A DNA stretch of 64,000 nt from Arthrobacter citreus (GCF_038405225.1 NZ_CP151657.1:1550001-1614000), one strand, 5' to 3'; counted from the stretch's first letter, positions 1-9,001 are shown. Program-made: numbers and translations. The notes: generated by a model not told the origin, from the letters alone.

Positions 1-296
1 CCCATCGAGGACAGCACCAGCCGGTAGCCGGATGCCGAGACGACCCGCTCCACCGCGGTCATCATCTCGACGTAGACCGGGTTGCCAATGTCGGCGACGG
101 CGTAGACGAGTTGGTTTGTTCGGCCCCGCTTCAGGGACTGTGCCGTCGCATCGGCGACGTAGCCGAGTTCCTCGGCGGCGTGCTGCACTTTGGCAACCGT
201 TTGGGGGCTCGCTATGAGCCCGTTGAGGGCCCGTGAAGCAGACGCCACAGAAACGCCGGCGTGTGCCGCAACCTGAGTGATAGTGACCCGAGCCAA
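1..296 (-). CDS. LacI family transcriptional regulator (N-terminal part, cut by window edge)
   Basis: The visible 98 residues are the N-terminal end of a LacI/GalR repressor. They start with the helix-turn-helix (VTITQVAAHAGVSVASASRA), continue through the hinge (ALNG, then VAKVQHAAEELGY), and reach the beginning of the periplasmic-binding-like domain (VYAVADIGNPVYVEMM). I chose a TTG start at 296 because GAAGGAG sits four bases upstream and the protein then begins ARVTIT, as is usual for the family. The ligand is presumably a sugar, but the sensing domain lies outside the window. A perfect palindrome just upstream suggests autoregulation. Confidence 0.85.
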   Translation of the reverse strand, partial: MARVTITQVAAHAGVSVASASRALNGLIASPQTVAKVQHAAEELGYVADATAQSLKRGRTNQLVYAVADIGNPVYVEMMTAVERVVSASGYRLVLSSM

Positions 297-312
297 CGCT
301 CTCCTTCGAGTG

Positions 313-328
313 CTGTAAACGTTTACAG
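313..328. promoter_or_regulatory. Palindromic LacI-type operator
   Basis: CTGTAAACGTTTACAG is a perfect 16-base palindrome with the central CG typical of LacI/GalR operators. It lies 16 bases upstream of the LacI-type gene's start codon, so it most likely mediates autoregulation. Confidence 0.75.
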
Positions 329-652
329 TGGATGCACGAGACGATTCCATTGATGAGCTGCTGTGTCAAGCAATTGTTTTCTGCACCCGGTGTCAGGGTC
401 AGCGATCAACACGGATGTGAGCAGAATCCCAGACGCCTCTTAGCTCCAAAGGACCCGTGACTCCGGATGTTGGGAAGGCCATGCGCCGATCAGGAGCAAG
501 GAAAGATTCCCGCCTCTTGGACGCCGCTTTACCAGGCTGCCCTCTAGACGGAGATTGGCCTGTGCGCCAACCTGTGGTGGTGGGGGCCGCAGGGAAGAAG
601 CAGCGGAACCCGGACTTTAGCGTCGTCGTTCCCCTGATAACTGTGAGGCCCC
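329..652. other. Intergenic region without recognised gene
   Basis: These 324 bases separate the LacI-type gene (leftward) from the AI-2E-type gene (rightward). Apart from the operator at its left edge I see no conserved coding sequence, RNA or strong hairpin. It presumably carries the two divergent promoters. Confidence 0.4.
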
Positions 653-1747
653 ATGAGTGATCGTGAGCCGCCCGGGCCACCCGGACTTGCAAGGCCAACA
701 CGGATTCTGCTGACTCTGGCGGCTGCCGGCTGTGCCTGCTGGACGGTATGGGCAGGCCGATCGATCCTGGCGCCGCTGGTGCTGGCCGCGGCGCTCATCA
801 TTATCGCTTTGCCGGCGCGAAGACCATTGGATCGGCGCGGCGCCCCAAGCTGGGTGGGCACCCTCGTCGTCGTGGTTATTGCGTGGGGAATCCTGGCGGT
901 CCTGGCAGTGCTGGTCCTTCTGGCTCTGGGGCAATTCGGGAGCATTCTGGCCACCAACGCAGGCCAGCTGGAAGAGAGCGCCGCAACACTTGAGTCGTTT
1001 TTCCAAAGCCTCGGATTCAGCACCGTGTCGATGGAGGAGGTTGCCGGGGCCATCCAGCCATCCACACTCCTGACGACCGTTTTCAACGCCGGCACGCAAC
1101 TGGTGGGCCTGGGCACGGCCATCTTTTTTGTCGTCGCCTACGCGATGTTTCTCGGGATGGATGCTGCACGGTGGCAGAACCCTCCGAAGGACCTCGCGGA
1201 GGCGAGCAGCCGGAGACTGCACGCTTTCAACCAGTTCACCGCCGGAACCAACCGGTACTTCCTCGTCAACTCGATCTTCGGGCTGACCGTCGCGGTGATT
1301 GACGGACTCGCCCTCTGGCTGCTCGGTGTACCCGGTCCCTTCGTCTGGGCGGTGCTGGCGTTTGTTACCAACTACATCCCCAATATTGGTTTCGTCCTCG
1401 GCGTGGTGCCTCCCGTCGTGCTCGCTGTCGCGGTTGGCGGCTGGGGGCTGGGGCTGCTGGTGCTGGCCATTTACTGCATCGTCAACGTCACTCTCCAAGT
1501 GCTGGTCCAGCCCCGGTTCGTGGGGGAAACAGTTCGACTGAGCGTCACGCTGACCTTCGCCTCGGTGGTTCTTTGGACAACCCTGCTGGGAGCGGTCGGC
1601 TCGCTCTTGGCTGTGCCGCTCACTCTCTTTGCCCGCTTCCTGATCATCGGCGGGGACCCCGGTGCGCGCTTCGCACAGTGGATCAGCGGCGATGACGGCC
1701 CGGAGGACGCCCCGGCACCCCCGGATGAACCGCGTAACCCGGAATGA
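653..1747 (+). CDS. AI-2E family transporter (permease)
   Basis: This 364-residue integral membrane protein has the AI-2E/YdiK/PerM layout. Two N-terminal membrane helices (about residues 20-75) and a third (about 85-105) are followed by a soluble segment (about 106-150). A further set of helices then includes the family-typical stretch VTNYIPNIGFVLGVVPPV (about residues 240-257). The C-terminus is short, hydrophilic and proline-rich. Members are putative exporters; some move autoinducer-2 and others ions, so the substrate cannot be read from sequence. It stands alone between a LacI-type gene and a convergent bactofilin-like gene. Confidence 0.88.
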   Translation: MSDREPPGPPGLARPTRILLTLAAAGCACWTVWAGRSILAPLVLAAALIIIALPARRPLDRRGAPSWVGTLVVVVIAWGILAVLAVLVLLALGQFGSILATNAGQLEESAATLESFFQSLGFSTVSMEEVAGAIQPSTLLTTVFNAGTQLVGLGTAIFFVVAYAMFLGMDAARWQNPPKDLAEASSRRLHAFNQFTAGTNRYFLVNSIFGLTVAVIDGLALWLLGVPGPFVWAVLAFVTNYIPNIGFVLGVVPPVVLAVAVGGWGLGLLVLAIYCIVNVTLQVLVQPRFVGETVRLSVTLTFASVVLWTTLLGAVGSLLAVPLTLFARFLIIGGDPGARFAQWISGDDGPEDAPAPPDEPRNPE

Positions 1748-1780
1748 CCGCGTGATCCACTCCCCAGGCTGCGGAGGGCT

Positions 1781-2980
1781 TCAGTAAGAGTCGAAGGTTG
1801 GGGGCTGGTCCCCGCCGTCGCCCCTTCGCTGCTCGACGCCGTCGCCCCTTCGCTGCTCGACACCGGAGACGCCGGAGACGCCGGGTGCGGACGGTGCGCG
1901 GTGCCAGGGGCGACGGTCGTAGATTGCCAACAGCTGCGCACCGAGGCCAAGGAACACCATGGCCAGCCAGACGACGACGTTCAGCCACGGAATATGCAGC
2001 GCGACAATGAGGATCAGACCCCCGACAAGCGCCTTGATCACTGGATGCTGGTTGCCGCGGAAGATGAGCCTGCCAATGAAATAGGCGCCGAAGACAAAGG
2101 TGGCGAGCGTCAGCGTTATCCAGACCAGAAGGACTGACAGCCCCAGAGGCGCCCCGATAATTGTGCCCAGAAGGAGCAGCACCACAAACGGGACGGCGAT
2201 GGATGCCACGAAACCGACCAGCAGCGCCCGCCATGGCCGAGGCAGGAGCCGATCGGTCACCCGGTGCAGCAAACGGGGGAAGAGCCAGCCCGCGACCACC
2301 GTGACAAGGCTCAGCGCAACCAGCGCATACAACAATCCGAGCAGCCACCCAACGAACTTCTCCCCCGCCGAGGGCTCCTGCTCGGGCTCCGGGGCGATGC
2401 GCTCCACGGTGCCGCTGACCGCATCCGCGGAGATATTTGCCTCCTCGTCGGAGTTGTACGTGAGGTTGCCCCCGACCGTCCCGCTGATGGTGAGGTTTCC
2501 AACGCCAACCTCGACATCACGGCCGACAGCCCCGGAGATGGCGATGTCACCCGCGGCACCCACCAGGTCCTCCCCGAATGACCCGGCATCGGTGATGGTG
2601 ACGGTTGCCGCGAAGATCGTTCCACTGCGCGCAACGTCGCCGCTGATGGTCACGTCCTGCCCGGCGAGGCGCACGTTTCCGTCGACGTTGCCGGTAATGG
2701 TGATCGTTTGGGCTGCCGCGATCACATCCCCCGTAACGTTTCCGCTGATGGTGACGCTTTGCCCGGAGGCGTACACGTCACCGGAAACGTCATCCTGGAC
2801 GTCGATGTTCAGGCCGCTGTAGAACTGCGGCCCGGTGCCGTCGTTCACCACGGCAAAAGGCGCGGACTGGGGGCTGGACACCGGGGATGAGGCGAATGCA
2901 CCTGATCCCGTCGCCAGGAGCAGAAGGCAGACGGTGAGAAGTGCGGAGAAAGCCCGCCGGCTAGGAGAAGGAAGTCTCAT
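1781..2980 (-). CDS. Bactofilin-like polymer-forming membrane protein
   Basis: The 399-residue protein starts with a signal peptide (hydrophobic core about residues 10-30, cut near AFASS). A right-handed beta-helix-like region (about 60-195) follows, built of repeats such as VTISGNVTGDV, ITITGNVDGNV and VTISGDV, which resemble bactofilin/polymer-forming repeats. After it come four or so membrane helices (about 210-360) and a polar tail. The repeats should lie outside the membrane. Membrane-anchored bactofilin-like proteins are common in actinobacteria, but their role is not established. The tail contains short duplications (VSG twice, GVEQRRGD twice) that match a DNA tandem repeat. It converges with the AI-2E-type gene. 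Confidence 0.75.
   Translation of the reverse strand: MRLPSPSRRAFSALLTVCLLLLATGSGAFASSPVSSPQSAPFAVVNDGTGPQFYSGLNIDVQDDVSGDVYASGQSVTISGNVTGDVIAAAQTITITGNVDGNVRLAGQDVTISGDVARSGTIFAATVTITDAGSFGEDLVGAAGDIAISGAVGRDVEVGVGNLTISGTVGGNLTYNSDEEANISADAVSGTVERIAPEPEQEPSAGEKFVGWLLGLLYALVALSLVTVVAGWLFPRLLHRVTDRLLPRPWRALLVGFVASIAVPFVVLLLLGTIIGAPLGLSVLLVWITLTLATFVFGAYFIGRLIFRGNQHPVIKALVGGLILIVALHIPWLNVVVWLAMVFLGLGAQLLAIYDRRPWHRAPSAPGVSGVSGVEQRRGDGVEQRRGDGGDQPPTFDSY
1814..1861. repeat. 24-bp perfect tandem duplication in a gene 3' end
   Basis: Positions 1814-1837 and 1838-1861 are identical 24-base units in tandem. They encode the doubled GVEQRRGD motif in the C-terminal tail of the bactofilin-like protein. 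Immediately beyond (1865-1882) a 9-base unit is also doubled. Confidence 0.9.
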
Positions 2981-3164
2981 CGGAATGCCTTTCCGGGGTA
3001 CGGTTCGCCTGTTCTTCCTCGACAGAGGGCTGGCGAAGCGGCATCCCGCGGCTGGCTGCCATGAGTATCCGGCGCCGCGGTCCCGGGGCCAGTGTTTTCA
3101 GTGTCCAGCAGATGTCCGCCGGGCAATAGAGGCGGCGCCGCGGCAGGACAGCGCTGAGGATGAT

Positions 3165-4187
3165 TTACGGAGTCAGCAGTACTTTCACCGCCCGGCGTTC
3201 GTCCATGGCCCGGTATCCTTCCGCGGCGTCCTCGAGGGGAAGGGTGAGGTCGAAGACCAGGCCGGGATCGATGGTCCGGTTCCAGATCAGGTCGATCAGT
3301 TCGGGTAAAAACCGGCGGACCGGTGCCGGCCCGCCAAGCATGTTGATCTCGGCGAAGAACAGTTCCAGCCCGGGCAGCGCCACGTCGTGGGATACGCCCA
3401 CAAAACCCATGTGCCCGCCGGGCCGGGTGGAGCGGACTGCCTGCATCATCGATTCCTGTGTCCCCACTGCCTCCACTACCGAGTGTGCCCCGAGCCCGTG
3501 CGTCATGTCCTTGATGACGGCCACGCCGTCGTCTCCCCGTTCGGCAACGATGTCGGTGGCGCCGAAGCGGCGGGCCAGTTCCTGCCGCTCGGGGTGCCGG
3601 CTCATGGCGATGACCCGCTCGGCGCCGAGCTGGCGGGCGGCCAGGACGGCAAGGAGCCCGACGGCGCCGTCGCCCACCACCGCCACGGTCTTGCCGGGAC
3701 CGGCGGAGGCGGCCACAGCACCGAACCAGCCGGTGCCGAGCACATCGGAGGCGGCCATCAGCGACGGCAGCAGGTCGGCGTCGGGCTGGCCGGGCGTAGC
3801 GACCAGGGTGCCGTCGGCAAGCGGGATCCGGGCGAACTGCGCCTGGGTGCCGATCGCACCCATCGGCTGCGCCTGGACGCAGCGGCTTTGAAAACCGGCC
3901 CGGCAAATCTCGCAGGTGTTGTCGGAGGCCCAGAAGGATCCGACGACGAAGTCTCCGGGTTTCACCGTGCGGACCCCACTGCCAACCTCTGTCACGGTGC
4001 CTACGTATTCATGGCCCATCGGCGCCACGGCCGGAACGTCTTCGATGCCGCGGTATGGCCAGAGGTCGGAGCCGCAGATGCAGGTTGCGGCGAGCTGGAT
4101 GACAGCGTCGGTTGGTTCAATGATCCGCGGGTCCCCGCGGTCCTCCACCCGGATGTCACCGGGGGCATGAATGACTACTCCGCGCAT
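3165..4187 (-). CDS. Zinc-dependent alcohol dehydrogenase family protein
   Basis: This 340-residue medium-chain dehydrogenase/reductase should oxidise an alcohol or reduce an aldehyde with NAD(P). The catalytic zinc ligands are visible as Cys38 and His59-Glu60 (GHEYVG). A structural-zinc-like loop keeps only three cysteines (Cys92, Cys95, Cys103), as in a known subfamily. The Rossmann motif VAVVGDGAVGL follows near residue 170. The length is normal for the family. It begins leftward from 4187 and ends in a 184-base gap before the bactofilin-like gene. Substrate unknown. Confidence 0.88.
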   Translation of the reverse strand: MRGVVIHAPGDIRVEDRGDPRIIEPTDAVIQLAATCICGSDLWPYRGIEDVPAVAPMGHEYVGTVTEVGSGVRTVKPGDFVVGSFWASDNTCEICRAGFQSRCVQAQPMGAIGTQAQFARIPLADGTLVATPGQPDADLLPSLMAASDVLGTGWFGAVAASAGPGKTVAVVGDGAVGLLAVLAARQLGAERVIAMSRHPERQELARRFGATDIVAERGDDGVAVIKDMTHGLGAHSVVEAVGTQESMMQAVRSTRPGGHMGFVGVSHDVALPGLELFFAEINMLGGPAPVRRFLPELIDLIWNRTIDPGLVFDLTLPLEDAAEGYRAMDERRAVKVLLTP

Positions 4188-4313
4188 GAGGTTGCTCCCT
4201 TCAAGGATCCTGTGCAGTTCCTTATCCAGCAGACCATTGCCCTCGGCGCTCCGGAAGTCCCGGCCGGTAGCGGGCGACGTCAGCCGGGCATTCCGGCCGC
4301 CCGTTTGGAAGCG

Positions 4314-5630
4314 CTAATCGGCGTCGCGCCGCCTGCGGGCAGACCGCTCGGCGAGCCGGGAGGCCACCTTTCCCGAAACCGATTTCGCCTTGCCCACGGT
4401 GTCAGTTCCCATCCGTTTGGCGGCGTCAAAACCTTCCATGCCGAGCCGTTTCGCCGCATCCACGCCGTCGGCACCCGCCCCGACCACTCGGTCTTTGACG
4501 TCTTCCGCTGCCTCAAGCCACAGCCTGGCTTCCAACGCCTCCCGCCCGGCGTCGATGCCAAGCACCCCCTGGAAGTCAGCAATGCCGGCTGCGGCCTGGT
4601 TGCTGGATTTCAGGACGGCCCGGGACGATGAGGGGTTCAGCAGGACCTTTGCGTTCGCCGTTCCAGCGGCGGCATCCAGCCGGGCCAGCAGCCGCCCTGC
4701 GCTCCGGGCTATGAGCTCGGTCCGGTGTCGCCGGGCGGTCTTCAAGCCGCGGCGGTGTCGGTCAAGGTCCTCGGGCGAGGAATCAAGAACACGGTCCAGC
4801 TCAAGGATGTTCAGGGCATCCTGGAGCTGGAAGCACCGCGCAAGAACCGCAAGCCACTCCCGCACCTTGTCCTCGGCATCCTTTGTTGCCTTGGCAAGGT
4901 CCCCGACCCCTGATCTTTCTTCGAGTTTTTCCGCCATGGCTTCAAGCTGACGCAGCGCGTACGCCTGCGTCCGGCCGATCGTGCCTGACGTCGCCTGCAC
5001 TTTCGACCATGTCACGTCGGACACGCGGCCCACTTCGGCGCGGACGGTCAGTGCCTCCTCGATGACAAAATCCACCCCCAGCATGTCCGCCAGCACTGCA
5101 TCCTTCTGGGCTCGCAGAATATCGTCGACCTTCTCGTCAATAGCGGCGAGGTAGTCGGTGATCTCATCCATGCTCTGCTGCATCGCTGCCTGGGCCATGA
5201 TTCCCGCTGCGCCAGCCAGAAGTGCTGGGTTGGCCAGCTTGGATGCATTCCCGCTGCTGAACTGAACGATTGCTTTGATGCCTCTGCCCTGCCCCTTGGC
5301 CTGCACGACACCCATGCTGAGTCCCGTTTGAGAGTTCTTCATCAGGCCGTATTTCTTTATGGCTTGCGCGGATTCCTCGGTCAACTTCACCCAGCGCCCG
5401 GAGTTGGCGGCGATCTGGGAACCCATCTCGGCCACCCCGGCTGCTTTGCCAAGGGTGGGGCCGAGCCGGCGCAGCTCCAGGTCTTTCGACGCCAGACCTT
5501 CCGAGGACAGGAAAGGTTCGACGGCGCTTGGGTCACCAATGACCGCCAGACCATCGCCGTCGTTGATCAACTGGATCTCGTCATCCACCGTTTGCTCCTG
5601 TCGAAAGTAAATGCTGAATCGCTGGATCAT
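4314..5630 (-). CDS. Conserved hypothetical helical protein, unknown function
   Basis: I do not recognise a named family for this 438-residue protein. It begins with a small alpha/beta-looking segment (DEIQLINDGDGLAVIGDPSAV). A Gly/Ala-rich stretch around residues 125-155 (LANPALLAGAAGIMAQAAMQ) could associate with membrane. The remainder is long, charged and largely helical, with heptad-like character (about 155-330), and the C-terminus is basic (ERSARRRRDAD). There is no signal peptide. Two starts are possible: ATG at 5630 with AGGAG only three bases away, or GTG at 5588 with AGGAG six bases away, the better-spaced site (424 residues). It appears monocistronic. Confidence 0.7.
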   Translation of the reverse strand: MIQRFSIYFRQEQTVDDEIQLINDGDGLAVIGDPSAVEPFLSSEGLASKDLELRRLGPTLGKAAGVAEMGSQIAANSGRWVKLTEESAQAIKKYGLMKNSQTGLSMGVVQAKGQGRGIKAIVQFSSGNASKLANPALLAGAAGIMAQAAMQQSMDEITDYLAAIDEKVDDILRAQKDAVLADMLGVDFVIEEALTVRAEVGRVSDVTWSKVQATSGTIGRTQAYALRQLEAMAEKLEERSGVGDLAKATKDAEDKVREWLAVLARCFQLQDALNILELDRVLDSSPEDLDRHRRGLKTARRHRTELIARSAGRLLARLDAAAGTANAKVLLNPSSSRAVLKSSNQAAAGIADFQGVLGIDAGREALEARLWLEAAEDVKDRVVGAGADGVDAAKRLGMEGFDAAKRMGTDTVGKAKSVSGKVASRLAERSARRRRDAD

Positions 5631-5835
5631 TTTCTCCTAAGGACCCAACAGGAGTCAGCCAAACCGCCGTACCCGGTGTCTGTTTTGAAGCGCTGGGCAG
5701 GTGCCGGCTTTCTTCAAATCACTCTTGCAGCAGCTCCGAAAGTGAGCTGGGCTTGCGGCTTCGCCGTCGGCCACCAACCGCCTGCCCCTCGATACTGACG
5801 AATCCCCAAGACAGCTTCGATGAATAGGACTCACC

Positions 5836-6240
5836 ATGACTCAGCCCGCCTCCCCCGCCCGGCAGAAAACTGCGGTCCGCGCACCCCTCTTGGCGGCGTG
5901 CATCCTCGCCGCCGCCATCATCAACGTTGCACTTCTGCTCATCTTCAAGGCAGCGGGGGCAGACTTTGTGAACACCGTCGGTGTGCAAGTGGGGGTGGCC
6001 AACGTCCTCGTTATGACAGTCGTCCCCCTCTTGGTCGGCTTCGCGGTTGTTGCGTTCGCTTCCCGGCGCAACCCGGCGTTCCTCAGAATCGGCCGATGGG
6101 TCGGCATTGGTCTGGCCCTGCTCACTATCGTGATGACCGCAACCGTGGGGTTCGATTCCCTCGGCTTCATCGGGCTCGCGTTGATGCATATTGTTGTTGC
6201 CGCCGCGATCGCAGTGGGTCTGCGTCCGGCCAAACGCTGA
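5836..6240 (+). CDS. Small four-helix membrane protein, DUF6069-like
   Basis: This 134-residue protein has four hydrophobic helices (about 18-40, 52-75, 85-103, 110-128) with short loops. The length and helix pattern resemble the DUF6069 family of actinobacterial membrane proteins, whose function is unknown. It is a lone gene between two leftward genes. Confidence 0.65.
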   Translation: MTQPASPARQKTAVRAPLLAACILAAAIINVALLLIFKAAGADFVNTVGVQVGVANVLVMTVVPLLVGFAVVAFASRRNPAFLRIGRWVGIGLALLTIVMTATVGFDSLGFIGLALMHIVVAAAIAVGLRPAKR

Positions 6241-6284
6241 TGCCCACCGGATGCGGGGTGGGAGGCCCGCCCCTGGTTAGGTAA

Positions 6285-6830
6285 TTAGTGAGTGTCAGTC
6301 AGCAACATTGCCATGCGCCGGACATTATCCAAACGCGTACGGAAGCTCGGTGGCACTTGCGCCGGCAACTCGTTAATAGGGAACCACCGGACATCCTCGC
6401 TTTCATCGCTCACGGATGTGACGGCGGAGGGGGCAGCAACAGCGGCGAATCCGACATCCCAATGAGCGGCGCACGAGAATCCGCCATGCAGATCGTGCCG
6501 GTCAAGATCCATGATGGCGGGGCTAAGCAGGACAAGGTCAGCAATTCCGGACTCCTCGCGGGCCTCCCGCTGTGCGGCTTCTGCCACTGAGGCGTCAGCC
6601 GGCTCGACGTGGCCGCCGAACTGCACCCAGAACTGCCCCTTGCGGTGGAAACACAGGAGAACACGATCAAAGCCAGGCGAAAAGACGAAGCAGGACCCCG
6701 TGACATGCTCCGGCCCGCCATTCCTGTACAAAGCAGCATCTCCGGCCGTCTCCAGGAACCGCAGGTACACGTCCCTTGATTCTGTGCCGGGAAGAGCCCG
6801 GAGGCTTGTGAACAAATTGTTTAGAGGCAT
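6285..6830 (-). CDS. Nudix hydrolase
   Basis: The Nudix box is complete: GGHVEPADASVAEAAQREA continues into REESGI, giving the GX5EX7REUXEEXGU signature that binds the metal used to hydrolyse nucleoside-diphosphate derivatives. The protein (181 residues) is of typical size with the box in its middle. I prefer the ATG at 6830 (MPLNNL), which has AGGA about seven bases upstream, over the GTG at 6848. The substrate is not predictable. It converges with the DUF6069-like gene and is divergent from the metallo-beta-lactamase gene. Confidence 0.87.
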   Translation of the reverse strand: MPLNNLFTSLRALPGTESRDVYLRFLETAGDAALYRNGGPEHVTGSCFVFSPGFDRVLLCFHRKGQFWVQFGGHVEPADASVAEAAQREAREESGIADLVLLSPAIMDLDRHDLHGGFSCAAHWDVGFAAVAAPSAVTSVSDESEDVRWFPINELPAQVPPSFRTRLDNVRRMAMLLTDTH

Positions 6831-6933
6831 GCCTTTATCCTGCCGCACGGGCCGCCGTGGGCGTCGTCCTGGGAATCAGGCAACTAGGCTGGACACCCGA
6901 GGGACGCATGGTGTCCCACAACGAGGAGCGCTG

Positions 6934-7803
6934 ATGTCGACGGAAACTGTCCATTCCACCGGGCCGGTGGCGCGACCTTTGCCTACGCAGTGGATCCATG
7001 GTTCAGAGTCCTCCAAACACAATGCTGACCCGGATGTGCAGGTCCACTGGTATGACGCAGACAGTGTTGTCCTTCGGCAAAACATGGCAATCAACTACGA
7101 AGCCCCGTTTCTGTTTCTCCTCTTCGGGAGCGAACGCGTCGTACTGCTCGATACCGGCGCCACCGTGTCTCAACAGCACTTCCCGCTGCGTACAGTGGTC
7201 GATGGTCTCATCGATTCGTGGATGAGCCGCCACTCCGACGTCGATCCCCGCTACGAACTGTTGATCCTGCATACACATTCGCACGGCGACCACACAGCCG
7301 GTGATGCCCAGTTCTTTGACCGCACCCAGACAACTCTGGTGCCAGCGGATATAACATCAGCGTGGCACTTCCTCGGGCTATCCGACACCTCGGACAAAAC
7401 AAAGCTGGATCTTGGTGGGCGGACCCTGGACATTCTTGCCACGCCCGGTCACGACGCCGCGGCCGTCACGTTCTACGATCCGCGGACCGGAATCCTCTTC
7501 ACCGGCGACACGGTGTACCGGGGCCGGCTGTATATCAATGACTGGCAAGCCTTTTCGCGAAGCATTGATCGTCTCATCGAATTCTGCCAATCGCACCCGG
7601 TGACCTACGTCCTTGGGTGTCACATCGAGATGACCAGCACCTCCGGTTTGGATTATCCCGTGCGCACGACTTACCAGCCCGATGAACCGCCTCTTGAACT
7701 GCGAGTCGAACACCTCCACAAGCTGCGCTCTGCTCTTGATGCTGCGGGTCCGGAGCCAGTTCGCGCGATCTGGGATGAGTTCATTCTTTGGCCCACCCAG
7801 TGA
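6934..7803 (+). CDS. MBL-fold metallo-hydrolase
   Basis: This 289-residue metallo-beta-lactamase-fold protein carries the metal-binding motif THSHGDH (HxHxDH, His115 to His120). The downstream family landmarks are present: an LLDTGA strand near residue 72, TPGHD (third metal site), TGDTVY (bridging aspartate) and a C-terminal LGCHIE histidine. It probably hydrolyses an ester, thioester or lactone. I start it at the ATG at 6934, preceded by GAGGAG six bases away. An open frame continues further upstream, but that stretch overlaps the divergent Nudix gene and looks non-coding. Confidence 0.9.
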   Translation: MSTETVHSTGPVARPLPTQWIHGSESSKHNADPDVQVHWYDADSVVLRQNMAINYEAPFLFLLFGSERVVLLDTGATVSQQHFPLRTVVDGLIDSWMSRHSDVDPRYELLILHTHSHGDHTAGDAQFFDRTQTTLVPADITSAWHFLGLSDTSDKTKLDLGGRTLDILATPGHDAAAVTFYDPRTGILFTGDTVYRGRLYINDWQAFSRSIDRLIEFCQSHPVTYVLGCHIEMTSTSGLDYPVRTTYQPDEPPLELRVEHLHKLRSALDAAGPEPVRAIWDEFILWPTQ

Positions 7804-7851
7804 CCGGTCGGGCGCTGGTTCCGGTCTCGCCACACATCATCTGCGGTCGGG

Positions 7852-8412
7852 CTACCGCGTGTGTACGTCGTATGTTGCTCGCAGCAGTCCGCCATCGTGT
7901 GTCGAATGATGGCCGCGGAGGGTCAACAGCACGTCCTGGTCGAGGTCCCCGAACAGGCGCCTTCCTCGGCCCAGGATCACCGGCGCGATCGAAACCGTGA
8001 TTTCGTCAATAAGTCCTTCGGCTAGGAATGCTTGAATGGTGCGACCGCCATCGACGTACACCCGGGCAGCCCCTTCGGCGTCGAGCATTTGTTGTGCTTC
8101 GGAGACTGAACGAACAACGTGTACTTGGTTGTTGCTCGGGATGGTCGTGCTGAGTACGATGACGCGCTTGCCTTCAAATGGCCATGAGTCGAAGCCAAGA
8201 ACGGTGTCGTAGGTGGAGCGGCCCATGACCAACGTGTCCACGGTGGGGAAAAACGTCTCCCACACAAGGGCGGGATGTGCCGTGGAATCCGTGGTGTGAG
8301 GTCGAGGTAACGGGTCAGTGAGCCAGGCGAGGTCGCCGTCGGGTCCTGCAATGTAACCGTCAAGGCTTGTGCCGATGAAAACACATCCATGCCAGGTGCG
8401 ATCAGTAGTCAT
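7852..8412 (-). CDS. Dihydrofolate reductase family protein (RibD C-terminal fold)
   Basis: The 186-residue protein matches the RibD_C/DHFR-like family: an N-terminal strand with GTSLDGYIAGPDGDLAW, then LVMGRSTYD, VYVDGGRTIQAFL and VSIAPVILGRGRRLF. These relatives use NADPH to reduce pteridine- or pyrimidine-like substrates; the actual substrate is unknown. Its start codon overlaps the stop of the upstream TetR gene by four bases (ATGA), so the two are translationally coupled and probably functionally linked. Confidence 0.88.
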   Translation of the reverse strand: MTTDRTWHGCVFIGTSLDGYIAGPDGDLAWLTDPLPRPHTTDSTAHPALVWETFFPTVDTLVMGRSTYDTVLGFDSWPFEGKRVIVLSTTIPSNNQVHVVRSVSEAQQMLDAEGAARVYVDGGRTIQAFLAEGLIDEITVSIAPVILGRGRRLFGDLDQDVLLTLRGHHSTHDGGLLRATYDVHTR

Positions 8413-8957
8413 GTCCAGCCTTTCAAAAGGGCGTCCAGGGTCTGTGTTGGGGTATTGGGGTGCAGGTCCACGGCAAGGCGGTAAAGGCTGCCATGAAGCC
8501 CATCGAGCAGTGCCAGGGATGCGGACCGGGGGTCAATGTCTTTCCGCAGCGGCAGGCATGCCAGGAGAACGGCGAAGTAGTGTGCCTGCTTGCGCCATCC
8601 GTCACGGAGCAATTCGGCCGAGGTAGGCGACCAGAGGTCGCGCATAAGCTCCCCGAGGCCGAATACCGCTGACGCCGACGTGGGTGCGGCGAAGTTCTCC
8701 TCGATGTATTCGCGAAGCTCGGTCAACGCATCGACAGTTCCCGCAGGCGTATCCGGTATGCGGTCGATCCACCTTCGGGTAAGTGCGAGCAGCAAACCCT
8801 CTTTGGAGCCGAATCGTTTGATCAGCCCGGCGGGGCTTATGCCCGCAGCTGGGGCAACATCATGCAGCCCCCACGGGTCCATCGAAGACCGCTGGGTGAT
8901 TACGGCATCAATGCGGTCGAGCAACTCGTCATCGGAGGCACGCTGGGGTCTACTCAC
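8409..8957 (-). CDS. TetR family transcriptional regulator
   Basis: This 182-residue protein has an N-terminal TetR helix-turn-helix (about residues 10-57: DELLDRIDAVI, then LHDVAPAAGISPAGLIKRFG followed by SKEGLLLAL) and a helical ligand-binding domain. The start is a GTG with no Shine-Dalgarno, and a TATGAT -10-like box ends 11 bases before it, suggesting an almost leaderless message. It is the first gene of a two-gene operon with the DHFR-like protein. The inverted repeat overlapping the -10 box indicates autorepression. Confidence 0.87.
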   Translation of the reverse strand: MSRPQRASDDELLDRIDAVITQRSSMDPWGLHDVAPAAGISPAGLIKRFGSKEGLLLALTRRWIDRIPDTPAGTVDALTELREYIEENFAAPTSASAVFGLGELMRDLWSPTSAELLRDGWRKQAHYFAVLLACLPLRKDIDPRSASLALLDGLHGSLYRLAVDLHPNTPTQTLDALLKGWT

Positions 8958-8961
8958 ACCA

Positions 8962-8983
8962 TTAGTAAATCATAGTTTACTAA
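8962..8983. promoter_or_regulatory. TetR-type operator (inverted repeat)
   Basis: TTAGTAAA and TTTACTAA form perfect 8-base arms around a 6-base spacer. The repeat covers the TATGAT -10-like box of the leftward TetR operon, so TetR binding would shut off its own promoter. Confidence 0.8.
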
Positions 8984-9001
8984 CTCGTTGGTCATCGCTG
9001 T

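Noticed and set aside
3387-4631. 414-residue open frame on the plus strand
   Set aside because: It crosses the intergenic region between the alcohol dehydrogenase and the unknown helical protein and is antisense to both; no ribosome site or domain.
6511-6933. Upstream extension of the metallo-hydrolase frame
   Set aside because: It overlaps the divergent Nudix gene and lacks similarity to the family N-terminus; the ATG at 6934 has a good ribosome site.
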